Below, in pieces: positions 1-12,300 of a stretch of DNA of 64,000 nt. Position numbers and translations under genes: made by a program. The stretch is from the NCBI RefSeq assembly GCF_021730395.1, contig NC_069365.1:23906001-23970000 (forward strand). The letters run 5' to 3'. A model generated the notes under the pieces. The model saw only the letters and a program-made list of their open reading frames with translations. It had not been told where the DNA came from and ran no database searches. How positions within the stretch are numbered: the first letter of the stretch is position 1; each line of letters begins with the position of its first letter. The stretch is from Mercenaria mercenaria. Its lineage: Eukaryota > Mollusca > Bivalvia > Venerida > Veneridae.

Positions 1-859
1 CAAAGAAAAATAGCCGCCGTTACAAACAACATTACGACAAAAATGTTCGTCACAACAGAATTATTCCTGGTGACAGAGTGTTAGTTAAGAAAGTTGGGTT
101 TCAAGAGAAACATAAGCTTTCAGACATATGGGAAGAAAATACTTACCTGGTTAAGTCCCAACCAAATCCTGACGTCCCTGTTTTTGAAGTGGAAGCAGAA
201 GGTATACCTAGAGCAAAGGTGAAGCTTCTTCATAGAAACATGTTGCTCCCCTTCATGTCTTTACCAGTTCCGTTTGAACCTTCAGAATACTTACCTGATT
301 CCTCAGTGCTTGAGCCATCATCAGATGAGGATCCGGAACATTTAGAAGGATCGACGTTCCATGATGTTGATCTTTCTCACGACTCGGATCATGGAGAAGA
401 AACCATGGATCTTCAACCGTTCAGCGGGACCTTGACAGCAGTCGTGATGAAAGTTCTATTCGTAGGCCGAAACGTACTCGTCGAAAACCGGAACGATATT
501 CAGGAGACGACTGGAGGAAACCAAACAGGTAGAACGGCAAGGCTTGTAACATTTAATTGTAGAGACAGTTGTAAATGTACAATAATCTATTGTGTTTTTA
601 AGAAAAAGACATTTTGTTCAGTGTTTTACCGATCTGATATTATTCAATCTACCTACAACAATATTATGTATGTTTATCGTTTGGACGCGACATTGAATTA
701 GCTGTGCTTGAACTTGACTGTTATGAATGTTATTGGAAATAACATGCTAATATACCAGTATACGAGTAACTTTATATAAGATACTTCTGTCGCAGTAATG
801 GAAATAGTTTTTAGTTCATGCTACATACGCAGTCAAATACATTAGTTCATTTGCATATA

Positions 860-970
860 CTCATTCATTCATTCATTCACTCCATTCCATGTCATTCCAT
901 TCCATTCCATTCCATTCCATTCTATTCATTACATTCCATTCCATTCTATTTCATTCCATTCCATACCATT
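860..970. repeat. CATTC/CCATT microsatellite
   Basis: Imperfect tandem tetra- and pentanucleotides (ATTC, then ATTCC) fill this stretch between the pol-like region and the LTR of the element at the window start. Confidence 0.85.
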
Positions 971-1234
971 TGTACAATTTCATCAATTCATACTTAATCA
1001 AGTATAAATTCTGTTATTATAAATAAATGTTTAATCTTCATATCATTGTTTGGATGTTACTGTAAACAGTAAAATTTTGTCCTAATGTTTATGTTTAGGA
1101 CTTATATGATATGCAGATCAGATTTCATTTAACATGAAATTGTATTATAATTAATTATGTTCTTTTGCAGGACGTGCCGTATTGAATTTTGAAATACAAT
1201 GTCGAGGACGACATTTTCACAAAGGAGGGAATAA

Positions 1235-1752
1235 TGTCATAGGTCATAAAATAAGAACTATCAAAGGTCTATAGTATCAATACAATTTATATATGATATT
1301 CCAATATTTTATGATGCATTCTCCTCTACGACCTATAAATCCCAATACAATAATCTACTGACGGATGCCGTACCATACTAATCCTATAACGTCACATAAC
1401 CCTTCCCGTGAACCCCTTTGTTATTGTTGTCCGCCATTATCTAATAGATAGATTGATAGGCATTGTATAGCAATAAATATATTATATATATATTTCCAGG
1501 TACGTTCATATAATATGTAATACACACTATATATGTAATGTCTTAGTTAAGTCATATATTGTTTTATACTGCATTGTATTATGTTTTTAATGAGAAATCG
1601 TATGTAATGTTTTACGTAAACCCTTTTGTTATTGTTGTCCGCCATTATCTAATAGATAGATTGATAGGCATTGTATAGCAATAAATATATTATATATATA
1701 TTTCCAGACTTCCTCATACAGAACCCATTGCACATAAAAGTCCCCCGTGACA
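1235..1752 (+). repeat. 3' LTR of the Gypsy-like element
   Basis: The LTR starts TGTCA directly after the purine-rich tract and ends TGACA, an inverted pair as expected for LTR ends; length is 518 bp. Inside it a block of about 90 bp (1409-1500) recurs at 1617-1708, a 208-bp period, so the LTR carries a partial internal tandem duplication. The 5' LTR is outside the window, so age cannot be estimated from LTR divergence. Confidence 0.65.
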
Positions 1753-2084
1753 GATAGTACCTATTTTTTCAAAGGTATGAAGTTAAAAAGCTTTGAAATG
1801 AAAGTGAATGTCTATATATTTCTCAAAAAAAGATAGATTGACAATATTTTAACCAGAAGCGTAGAGTTGTGAGCATTTAATATTTTCATATAAAAAAATT
1901 GTAATCAAGGAAATGTAACTCTTCTTGAAAATGAAGAGCAGAAACATCAAAAGGGCATAATATATTGAATATTTTCTATTTGGGTGCATTTGAATTAACA
2001 TCCAGCTGTGATATTGATAACTAACTAATCATCTATGATACTGTTCGCTAAAAATATGAATCATCTGGAACAGTCTGATAACAG

Positions 2085-2195
2085 CAAAAACATGCTGTAG
2101 CAGACTGCAAATATTTAAGCTCTGACCGGGAATCGAACCCAGGACCTCTCACACCTAATGCAGACACTCTGCCACTTCCCTATGACAGCAGTAGC
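2085..2195 (-). repeat. tRNA-headed SINE, minus strand
   Basis: Read on the minus strand this carries a tRNA-like head: an A-box-like GTGGCAGAGTG segment, then GGTTCGATTCCC as B box. A related plus-strand copy lies at 27285-27400 with matching text around both boxes and the same kind of downstream sequence. It is therefore an interspersed repeat, not a functional tRNA gene. Confidence 0.6.
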
Positions 2196-2606
2196 TATAG
2201 CTATGCAGTTTAAGTGTACCCATATTCTATTCCCGACTACATTATTTGAACTGGAAATAACATGTTCGGTATACTCCGGATTACCGGCGTATCCGCATTG
2301 TTACCTAACGGCAATTTTTGTGTAAAGAAAAAATATAATCTAATTTTGTCAACATTTTAATCGGTCAAAATTGCCCAAATACACGTTATGGTAACAAATG
2401 TCACGCTGTGTAAAACTCGTGTAATCGTATAAAACAGGTAAACATAAAGAACAATATATGCATGCACTCGATGCCAGAATATCACAATAGACACCATAAG
2501 TGTCTGGCAAATAGTTAAGAAGGCAAATATCGAAGCAACTAAGACAGAGCTTTCTACAACAAAATTATAGACAAACCAATCACAGCAACTGGGAAAATTC
2601 TAAGGT

Positions 2607-3039
2607 TAAAGGCACTGACCTCCAGATTTGGCTAAAAAATAATCTTTCTTTCAAATGGAGGTTTGGTCATATTATTAATATTAGAATATGAGTTTTTGTT
2701 TCTAAAATATTTTAAAACTTCCAAATAAAAAAAAAATATGACCTGGTCGGGAATCGAAACCCAGACAGTCGCGCGGTAATAGACAATTTCCCGTCGTCGT
2801 TACCAATAGCGCTACAGCGGAAGTAGTGAATTATGACTTCAAAATATAGATATTCATAATGAAGACAGTTTACCTAGATTAAAAGCGTAACAAACGATGT
2901 AGCTAATTCTGATGTGTTTCCGTAACAAATAGTGTGTCAGTAATAAAGTTTTAATGCCTTCTTAAGAAATATAGCATTTATTTCCAGCTATCTGATAATT
3001 TTTTTTTTATTTCGAACTATCTGGAGGCCAGTCCCTTTA
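2607..3039. mobile_element. Short terminal-inverted-repeat element with an internal tRNA-like segment
   Basis: The ends are inverted copies: AAAGGCACTGACCTCCAGAT at 2608-2627, and ATCTGGAGGCCAGTCCCTTT near 3019-3038. There is no coding capacity, so it is a MITE-like non-autonomous element. Positions 2741-2826 look tRNA-like on the minus strand (B box GGTTTCGATTCCC, A-box-like TAGCGCTATTGGTAACG). Either a SINE landed inside a MITE, or the tRNA-like part belongs to the element. Confidence 0.6.
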
Positions 3040-3487
3040 AACAGATTAATCTTGTGGCTTTTCATGTTGAATGTGTTTCCTTATTTATTTTCACACAAGA
3101 TCTTACAAGAGATAGCTGACCGACTTACTATGGGACTGTAAACAGTACTGGATATGAAAAATATGTTATATAATGAATTAGTCAGACCGGGTTAAAATAC
3201 AGTCATTTATGAATCTTGATCATTAAAATGTAGAAGGAAATAGGAGTACGTGATTGTTATTTGCACCAGTCCATACAGGAAGTCCAGTGTTGACAGATTG
3301 AAAAACCAGAAATTTATGTTTCAGCTGTCACAGTTTTGTAGAAAACAGACAAATTAAAATAAACCTCAATTACTAGTTATTGGCTGTGACAAAATAAAGA
3401 CCTGCACTGTATTTGCGGGCTATCATTGTTTTCTTCAGAATATATCACACGGCTTTGTGCAGGCTCAACATTCCAACTTAAACCTTT

Positions 3488-3700
3488 TATATAATGCAAA
3501 CATTTGTAATTAACTTATGTTATAAACAAAGTACAGACGACCTATTATTACTATTATGGGGTATTATATTACAAATATAGATCGACAGTCGATCAGTCAT
3601 TTTTGGTCCTGACTTTTGTTATCAAAGCGGAAGCGAAATATTATATTGTACGCATAGTTTCTATGCTTTCAAATGGAACGCCACTTAAGGACTGATTAAG
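3488..3700 (+). promoter_or_regulatory. Promoter region and probable 5' non-coding exon of HSPA12-like copy A
   Basis: This stretch recurs as the 5' flank of copies B (from 57868) and C (from about 59970), with similarity extending several hundred bases. In all three the block ends in an AAG followed by a GTAAGT-like donor (GTAAGT at 3701, GTACGT at 58072, GTAAGT at 60176), so I infer an untranslated first exon ending at 3700. A GCGGAAG core, resembling an ETS-family site, is retained at 3627-3633 and in both other copies. The transcription start is not defined by the sequence. Confidence 0.5.
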
Positions 3701-3891
3701 GTAAGTTATCAATATATGAATCTTGTTTTTTATTTGTTAATGGTAACCATAGTTTACTGCTGTATTTACATTTAAACCAAGTTACACCAAGTCAAAATCT
3801 ATTGAATCATTAAACAATAATAGATTTTGAAACATACATATAATATTATGTGAGTGTCTTTTCATATTGAATCAATTAAATGTGTGAATAA

Positions 3892-4247
3892 TTATAGGTT
3901 ATTAGCTTTGTATCGGGAAATATGCACGAGTTCTTCAGTGGAAATACTGCGCGACTTTAGGAGCGCAATATTCTTCCGCTGAAAAACGAGTGCATATTTC
4001 CCGATGCAAAGATAATAACCTTTTTATTACATACGCATCTACACGTATAAATATCATGTAAATATCTTAAATATGTTCAATAGCCTGAATAGGATTGACA
4101 ATACTAAACTAAATAGAAAACAAATAGTGCAACAACACACACTGAATTATGTCACGCACCCGATATGAAATTCAGGTGTCAGTGTATGGTAAAATATTGA
4201 CGTTTCCGGTACCAGTGTAACTAAACGGGGAATAAAAACGAGTATGT
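3892..4247. mobile_element. Non-autonomous hairpin element inserted in the 5' region of HSPA12-A
   Basis: The left half forms a long imperfect hairpin: GGTTATTAGCTTTGTATCGG at 3898 pairs with the inverted text ending at 4022. AATAA flanks the segment at 3887-3891 and 4248-4252. In copy C the matching place reads GTTGAATAAAATAATGAAAT without interruption, which serves as an empty site. This supports an insertion with a 5-bp target duplication, after or independent of the duplication of the HSPA12 5' region. Confidence 0.6.
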
Positions 4248-4535
4248 AATAAAATAATGAAATCAGAGGCTCTGTCGAACAGAATATTTTTATTCAACAA
4301 TTAGATAAATTCTATGTGGAAAAACACAAATATAACATTCTTTTTATCACACGCTATTTTTTTCTTGCTGAAATATCATAATGATTTCATCTTTCTTTGC
4401 CTGTTTTAGGCATAAACGAGTCGACCAACGTCTCGAATTCTTAAAACAACGTCGTCAGGCTTTATTTCAAAGGTTACACCAAAGTATGTAATGGCTGTTT
4501 TCACTCCCACGACGACAGACATGTGATAATTTTGG

Positions 4536-4796
4536 TACATTAATCTCTTGGACTATGTTAGTCTGGCTCCTAGACTATGGAATACATTCTTTTTTTTTAT
4601 TTCAATTTAAAATGTTTAGAATAAGCAGTCTATATCCTAAGTCCGACGTTAACATCTGTCCTCTGAGAAGATCTGTGAAATAGGCTGACATTTGTCACTG
4701 TTACATAAAATAAAAGGACAATTACAAAAAACTGACATTTTGTGACAACTTCTTTATAATCACTCCAGTGGCTAGTCTAGGATACTGCGGTATAGT
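4536..4796. repeat. MITE-like repeat with inverted ends
   Basis: Left-end text GGCTCCTAGACTATG and right-end text GTGGCTAGTCTAGGATAC form an imperfect inverted pair. The same segment lies in copy C at about 60640-60882. A diverged relative, with TAGACTAGCTCCTAGACTATG at its left, lies at about 53605-53840. No coding sequence is seen. Confidence 0.45.
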
Positions 4797-5187
4797 ATGA
4801 TATAACATCAAGTACATTTATTCATAGGGAGCCTTTCGCCTGCGTTCAAACATATGGACACCTTGGAAATATTTCTCTTTTATTTTATTCTATATTCATA
4901 TCACGAAATGATGAGGATTAAAAAGACTAATAATTAAATGAAAGGGCGCGGTCTCATATACTGCAATATACAAATGAAAAACTCGGTTGTAATGAATCAA
5001 ACATAAAAAGGTTGATATAAAATTATAATTGTGCATTTTAAGATAAGAGTAAACTGCCATATCTCACCCATTTATACACTTACCCACTCAGGTAGAAGTA
5101 CATTTAACAGCTTTTTAACTGAATTTGTACTTTTTTTTTACTTTAAAGCTGCTCACTCGCAGTTTGAGTGAAATTTTCAACAAGTTC

Positions 5188-5641
5188 AGGCCTAAGACCA
5201 CAGTTATTTTTACTATATGTTCTATATAGGCACTGGACACTATAGCAATTTTGCATGCATTCCAACCCCTATAAAAATACCTGAACTCAACAGAACTATC
5301 CAAGAAAAAATTCCAGCCACAGTAAACATTGGGTTGCCCGGGCTCTTTTTTCCACCATTTTGAACCAAAATCACATGCGTATGAAGAATATCCTCTAGAT
5401 GGCCGCAAACAGGCAAAACAGGCCTATCAAAAGTCATGTTATGCATATTCTGACATTTTCATTCTGTCAAATTGTACATGTACCTACTTTTTCATATCTC
5501 CTCTATTAAATCATGCCATTTTATTGCAGGTCTTTCACTCAAAAATTCACCAATATTCACCATCAAACAGAGGAACTATTTTCCGCGTAACCACTTCCGT
5601 ATTGGGGCCAACCAAGGGCAATAACTGTGGTCTTTTTGCCT
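5188..5641. repeat. Inverted-end unit, first copy
   Basis: It begins AGGCCTAAGACCACAGTTAT and ends near ATAACTGTGGTCTTTTTGCCT, an inverted pair with a small mismatch. At 454 bp with no coding capacity it is MITE-like. It lies at the left end of the larger insertion. Confidence 0.55.
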
Positions 5642-8044
5642 ATTTAGACCTATTTTCTCTCCAAACTAAAAAAATTTTACCAGTTTTAATCTCAGATTTA
5701 TAGCAAATTAAATCTGAAATTTACACCTTTTTTGAACTATGCACTAAAATTTGACAGCTTCCAATGTTACACATGGTATCGGTCAAATCTGAGCAAAAAA
5801 AAAGTTCGCGTACTTTTCCAGATGAAAAAAACGAAAAATTCTATAACTTTTTTGTTTGATGAATTTTCACCCAAAATAAAAAAACACATGTTTCCTTAAA
5901 ATACATCTATCCAAATTAAGAGCCACTTCAAGTCTGATTACAATATCACTGTTCCAATTTTAAGAAAACTATTCATATTACAAAAAGCACGTCAAAACGC
6001 AGAGTCCTACCACACAAAAAGTAAAATGTGAACTAAGAAAAACCCCTTTAGCGTCAAATTTGCCCTTTTAAAGCAGCCCATATGTGGCAAATATAAAAGA
6101 ATAGCTTTTGTACATATATGTGTCATAAACTTTTCAGTGATCCATTCATTTAGGGCTACCCTAGTAAAATGAGCCAAACAGCTCTGAAAAATCCAATATG
6201 TGAGTTTAAACTAAAAAGCTTATGAGTCTTTCGGGAATGAATTTTTCACTCAAATCTTACAGTTTACGGGCATTCAGTGCACTCTGTAAATGAAAACATG
6301 CACACCATGACCATTTACACTGCACAAAATCTTACACGTGTATCACAGCTGAGCTTCGGCAAAACAGCCCCTATCTCTAAAAGATGATTTTAATGTACAT
6401 CACTCCCTGCTGAATGTTTCCAAACTGGCTTAATTTCAGCAAAAACCTTAATAAATATCAACCTGAGAAAATAAAACTGGTGCTCCTAATTTTTCCTGTG
6501 ACTAATATCAAGGGAAGTGAACCCTTCGGGGTGACCGAACCAGGATCTTCGTGTGACTGGAAGGCCTTCGGCCGAACAACATCTGAAATATGAGTCGACT
6601 AGTCATAATTTCTTAAAATGAATACTTAAACAGTTTACATGATTGTATGTATTGCAAACTAAAATTTCAAAACAATTCTGACTGCAAAGAAAGTGTGAAA
6701 TGCTAAAAAGTGCCCCCAAAGCAACTTTTCTATGAATATTATATCACAGTCTCCTTTCCCCATACTGAAACTGTCATAATGTAATTAAAACCTCAAACCC
6801 AAAGTCTTAGTAAGAAAAATGTTCATAACAAACGTCTGAATAACAAAACTATCAATCACAAAGCATTCTGTCCATTTCCTTATTTACTGACTGCTAGATC
6901 TGAAGCAATGTTACTATTTTCAGGTGAAATTAGCTACAGTCAGAACTGAGTATTCACACGGGGATACAGCTTACGCATCAACAATTATGAACAAATTCCT
7001 GTCCAATTTCATGGTAACTGATTATAAATGTTATCTCACACCACACATGACTAGAAGTAGTCATTATGGCCCAAAACTGGCTGAAATAATGTTATTACAC
7101 TACAATTCATTTTCTTTTTTTTTTTTTTCGCTTGCCGATGCAATTTAATGAAGTCTATTAAATTTTACAAAATCACAGAAAGTACCTGATCTTGATTAAA
7201 AGCATCTAAAATGAAATTTTTTTACCCATTCAAAACACCGAACAACTCTCTTCGGTCAAAATCTGAGAAGCTGTAGACATATATGTACAAAGGGGGTCAA
7301 TCCCCGTCTATGCGACAAACTTCACATTGTCCGAGCGCTCTCATTTCAGGTTTTTAGGTACTAAAAGTGTAAGAAATCCAACAGAATAAGTAAATATCAA
7401 TTCGGGAACCTCAGAAAAGATGTTTTGATGCCAATTAAGCATTAAGGGAAAACCCAATATGCAAGTCTAGTGTGTGAAAATCGCCTGTTTTCCTTCAAAA
7501 TCAATTAAAATATGCCAATTTCAGGCCTAATCTGTCCAATTTTCAAGCCCTTAACTGGATTTTTCTTGCACAGATTATGATTACACATATTTAAACTGTT
7601 CAGACTGTGTGTCTGTGTAAATTCAAGTAACCAAAAGAGAAATTTTATGTAAACAAGAATAGCAAAAAATACATATCTGACTTTATGTCAATTTCCTCAG
7701 TCGCAGCTAAAATTTCTAAAAAATCAAAAAATATCACATCGCGGCATTTGTAATACCCCATTTGTTTCCGCATACCGGTTTCAAACAAAGAACTTATAAA
7801 AATGCTTTCATGCATGAAAACCTGCAAAATTAGAAAAAATCCAGAAATATGTAAACTGAAAGTAGGGTTTTTACAATTTCAAGTGCATAACTTTTTTTCC
7901 AAACTGAAGCAATTTCAGCAAATGTAATGATTAATCTAAATATTTACCAGATTTCTATGCCTACCAGCCATTCACTGTCAAAATTTCAACCATGTAGATT
8001 TAAAAATAACAAAAATATTGACAATTACTTTCTACACCACATTC

Positions 8045-8490
8045 AGGCCTAAGACCACAGTTATTTTTACTATATTGTTCTATATGGCACGGACCTATAG
8101 CAATTTTGCTGCATTCCAACCCCTATAAAAAACCTAACTCAACAAACTATCCAAGAGAAAAAAATTCCAGCCACAGAAAAATTGGTTGACCGGCTCTTTT
8201 TTCCACCATTTTGAACCAAATCCATGCGTATGAAGAATACCTCTAGATGCCGCAAACAGGGAAAACAGGCCTTATCAAAAGTCATGTTATGCATATTCTG
8301 ACATTTTCATTCTTTCAAATTGTACATGTACCTCTATTTTCATTTTCTCCTCTATTAAATCATGGCATTTATTGGGAGGTCTTTTCACTCAAAAATTCAC
8401 CAATATTCACCATCAAACAGAGGAAATATTTTCCGCGTAACCACTTCGTATTGTGGTCAACCAAGGGCAAATAACTGTGGTCTTGTGCCT
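8045..8490. repeat. Inverted-end unit, second copy
   Basis: This copy of the 5188-5641 unit has the same ends (AGGCCTAAGACCACAGTTAT, and ATAACTGTGGTCTTGTGCCT at the right) and many single-base indels. The following sequence to about 9215 is a much poorer match to 5642-6480. Confidence 0.55.
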
Positions 8491-9384
8491 ATTTCCATTT
8501 TTCTTTCAAATAAAAAATTTACAGGGAAACTGATTTAAGAAATTTTTAAAAATTGAAAACCGGTTGTTTTTTTAAATGCTTCCAATTTTTTAAACTTGGT
8601 AGTTCCCCTCTGAAAAAATTTTTGATTTAGGGTAAAAAAAAAATTTATCACTTTTTTTTTGGAATCAACCAAAATAAAACGAATTTTTAATAAAACCACC
8701 AATTAGGGGCCATCCTTAATTAAATCAAATCAATTTTGGAAACACTTCTTAAAAAAAGATAAAAGGCAGTTATATAACGAAAAAAAATGTTTCGTAGAAA
8801 AACATAATTATGCTATTATAAAAAATTTCACGTGGGGGTCAGTTTTTTTTGGTCATTTTTCCCTTTTTTTTCACCCTGTGAATTTCCTTTTAAAAATGAA
8901 TTTTTTTCATTTGTATTTTATTTAGTTTCAATAACTCCACAGTAATGAAAAAACAGCTTTGAAAAACAAATTTTGGGGAAAATTTTTAAAACCTAGATTC
9001 CTGGAAAGGGTTTTCCTAAAAAAAAAACAGCATTGACAACTGTAAGAAACTAAAAGATTACAATGCAAAAATTTTTTAAAGTTATACTAAAAAAACGGGA
9101 AACAGTCCCCTTCACCTATAGAAATTTTAAATGACCCTACACACTTTTGAAGCTTCCAAACTGGCTTAAATCAAAATTATATTTTCAAATTTATAATCAT
9201 TTTTGTTTATTAACGCTTGCAAACTTGAAATTTCTTTTCTTTACCCAAAATAAATCAGAAATTTTTTTATCGGAGAGTTGGAAAAACAATCAAAAATAGC
9301 GACTATCTATTACTTTAAAATAACTAACGTTTAATGTAGTTTAATTTGATTCTTATAAGTCCTTTTGCAGGGAAGTTAAGATTT

Positions 9385-12300
9385 ATGGCTTCAAAGATTG
9401 ATTTCTTGCAGTTGTTATATGTTTTAATTTCTTGTATAGACGGAGCTGTTGAAGGAAGAAGAGTACAGCCCCCTCCTGGTAAGTTATCATATATTCTTGT
9501 ATCAATCCTGTAGTTCGCTGCACTGTAGTGATATATAACATGTATAGTTAACTATTGATTTAAATAAATGTTTCTTTTTCAAACACTAATTCCTTCATAA
9601 AAACTTTGCTATGAATTATTTTGTTGAAATGTTGTTTTTTTCTTAATGCAGGAAGTTATCCGAGGCAAGGGTTGACAGAAAAGGTAATTAAACTTGTACA
9701 TTGAAAGACACATTTCAAAACTCTAAGTAACATAACTCTGTATAACTATAGTCCGGCATATATGGTTTCATGGCCTAGCACTATTATTTACTTTTACTTT
9801 CGCATAAGAATATTACGACGAAACACCCAATCAGATGGTCGTATTTGTGAGGGGACACTCACTGACGAAATTAAAGATACAAAGTGACACAAAATCCTTT
9901 GAAATAAGTTTTAAAACATTTCTTTCTAGGTAAAAGTTTGAGGGTTTATGTCGCCAATATGACATTGTGCCTACAAACATTGAAGTGTAAGAGATCTCCT
10001 TAAATCCGTTTGAAATATGGCTAAAATTAAAGGACTTTAAAACGTTTGCGTCGCTTTAAACATAGAAAGGCAAAACAAAATCAAGTCTTTGAATGAAGGA
10101 CTTTAAACATGTTGGAGAATTTTTACTTCACTCCACATCTGCATTAATTTAAAAATTTGTCGAAATTTTAAAACGAAAAGTGTCCTCCCGGTCCGGCAGA
10201 TTAGATTTTACCATGATTATTTGCCTCATCTGTCGCAACTTATCCATAGCAGACCCCCACAAACACACAAATAATAAGAATAAAACATGATTTTCTTGCC
10301 TCATCTATCACTCCATTTTCAGGATTACATGAATGATTTAAAAATGAAATATTAGAGTTTGGGTTTAACGCCGTTTTTCAACATTTTTTCAGTTATGTAA
10401 CGGCGGGCAGTTAAACTAACCAGTGTTCCTGGATTCTGTACCAGTACAAACTTGTTCTCCGCAAGTAACTGCCAACTTCCCCACATGAATTATCAGAGGT
10501 GGAGGACGAATGATTTCAGACACAATGTCTTTTATCAAATCGTCACGGAGAACATACGCCCCACCCAAGTACCGAACTCTGGACCCCGCAATCCGTAGAC
10601 CGACGCTCTTCCTACTGAGATAAGCGGGCGGGCTAGAGATTGTACCTAACGTTATTTTTTATCAAACATTTATATTCAAGTATTCACAAGAAGAATTGAC
10701 AGAACCTGGAAAATGCATTGTAATCGTTACAGATAAGAGACACGTTTTAAGCGATTTTAAAACGTTCAATTATACATCAAGTGTAGAAAATCACTCCATG
10801 GTGTAATAAGAATCTACTTGAATTCAATTTAATGAAATAACAATGTTCAATATACCAAAACACTCCAGCGAGTAAGTTCAAACGGGGAGGTATTTATTTC
10901 AGATTAAGGAAAGAGATCGTTTGTAACACCGCGTTTCTGATAAAAAATTAAAACATAATTTGAGTGTTTGTTTCATTTTCACTCATGCATTGTAAGACCA
11001 TTATTCATTTCATCATAATTAATATCTCCTGTTCTGATGCAATGTTCAATGTACATGTTATTCCCTGTTTCATAGGTATACTATGAGAACCCAACCCATC
11101 TTAAACGCGCACTTTTCACCTACGACGTGCAGGTCAGTGAATGGTCACTATGTATATTGAAAAAGTGATAATTTATCTTCCATCGTGCACAGGTTACATT
11201 GCCTTGATTAATATTTCTTACTGCAAAGACTATCCGCGTAGTTTATATTTCCATCAACGTTACAAAAAAGGTTGGCGTTGACGAAAGCAGTGTCTCTGAA
11301 ATATGAAAAACTGACACGATGTGGCTGGTGAAAGATGGAAGATCGATTACCATTTGTTCAATATGGATAGTGCCCATCTACCTCACTGCGCGTTTTAGGT
11401 AGGAATTGTGAGATTGAAATGGGTAAGTACATTTTTCCGTTCATCTCCATGGTTCTTATAGTATACCTAGAATAGGGTAAAACAATTATTGTGGCACCTT
11501 TTTTTCTTTTCTGATGTACAGAAATATAGCATATGCACATATTGTAACAATACCCTCAGAAATCTCATATAAAATTATGTAAATACAAATATCTTCTGGG
11601 GGGAGGTTTTCCCAACTTTGTTTCTATTGTATACTAATTCACTATTTATGTATTTTCTTAATTACCAATGACTTTTAGCCCTCTCTAAGTATATCAACAT
11701 ACAGTGTGTAAATATTTTAGGTTATTCCACAATCGAAAAGCAATGCTATGTTAGTTGCTGCAATTGACTTTGGTACGACCTATAGCGGGTACGCCTATTC
11801 CTTTGTCGGAAAACCAGAAGAAATACTGACAACATATTGGGATCAGACCTCAATTAAGGTAAATATTGGTAACTAGAGTTTACTGTTGGATCCTTTACAC
11901 TAAGAAAGGAATTCCAGGCCAGTACTTACTAATATATATTTCGTTTTCAGTGTATAAGTTGGATGACTTCCGATCACTTGCCCCTCACCTAATCATTTTT
12001 GAAAGTGGAATTTTTACATGTGAGAAAGCCATACAGTCGACCGGTTCAGTCCGTGCCTAAAATAAAGCAGGGTGTCATCCAACATAAAAAGATGAAAAGC
12101 TGCCATATGGACCTATAACTGCGTCGGTGTAACGTTAAATCCAACAGAAATAAAATAAAACAGATGTAGCTTTTATTTTCATTTCATAATCAAATTTAGA
12201 AATCGTGATAACATAATTTTACCGATATTTTTTTTACTTCTCATCAGACTCCTACGGTGGTTTTAATGAATCCCAGCAAGAAGTTTCATTCCTTTGGAGA

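Larger units (their letters stand above)
1..1752 (+). mobile_element. 3' part of an old Ty3/Gypsy-like LTR retrotransposon (fossil)
   Basis: The window opens inside the element, so its left part is not visible. Positions 3-701 read as the C-terminal region of a Gypsy-type integrase: a basic stretch, then a GDRVLVKK-like motif and a short acidic tail. A non-coding stretch with a CCATT-type microsatellite follows, then a purine-rich tract (1221-1230) and one LTR. The order pol end, purine tract, 3' LTR fits the plus strand. The family assignment rests on the integrase-like text and layout only. Whether the whole element is intact cannot be judged from this end. Confidence 0.7.
5187..9287. mobile_element. 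4.1-kb repeat insertion replacing the exon-1 region of HSPA12-A
   Basis: Similarity to HSPA12 copies B and C stops at 5186 (after ATTTTCAACAAGTT) and resumes near 9288, just upstream of the second coding exon. The intervening DNA starts with a unit that recurs from 8045: 5188 to about 6480 matches 8045 to about 9215. Agreement is good for the first 450 bp and poor after that. The second unit is shorter, rich in homopolymers and has many small indels. Between the units (about 6500-8040) I see no coding sequence. A tandem or flanking direct repeat of unknown class is the best description. Confidence 0.55.

Noticed and set aside
9038-9066. A possible copy A exon 1 (ACAACTGTA followed by AAAGAT)
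   Set aside because: The surrounding sequence aligns to the first repeat unit at about 6290-6380, not to the HSPA12 first-exon region; there is no ATG and no donor in place.
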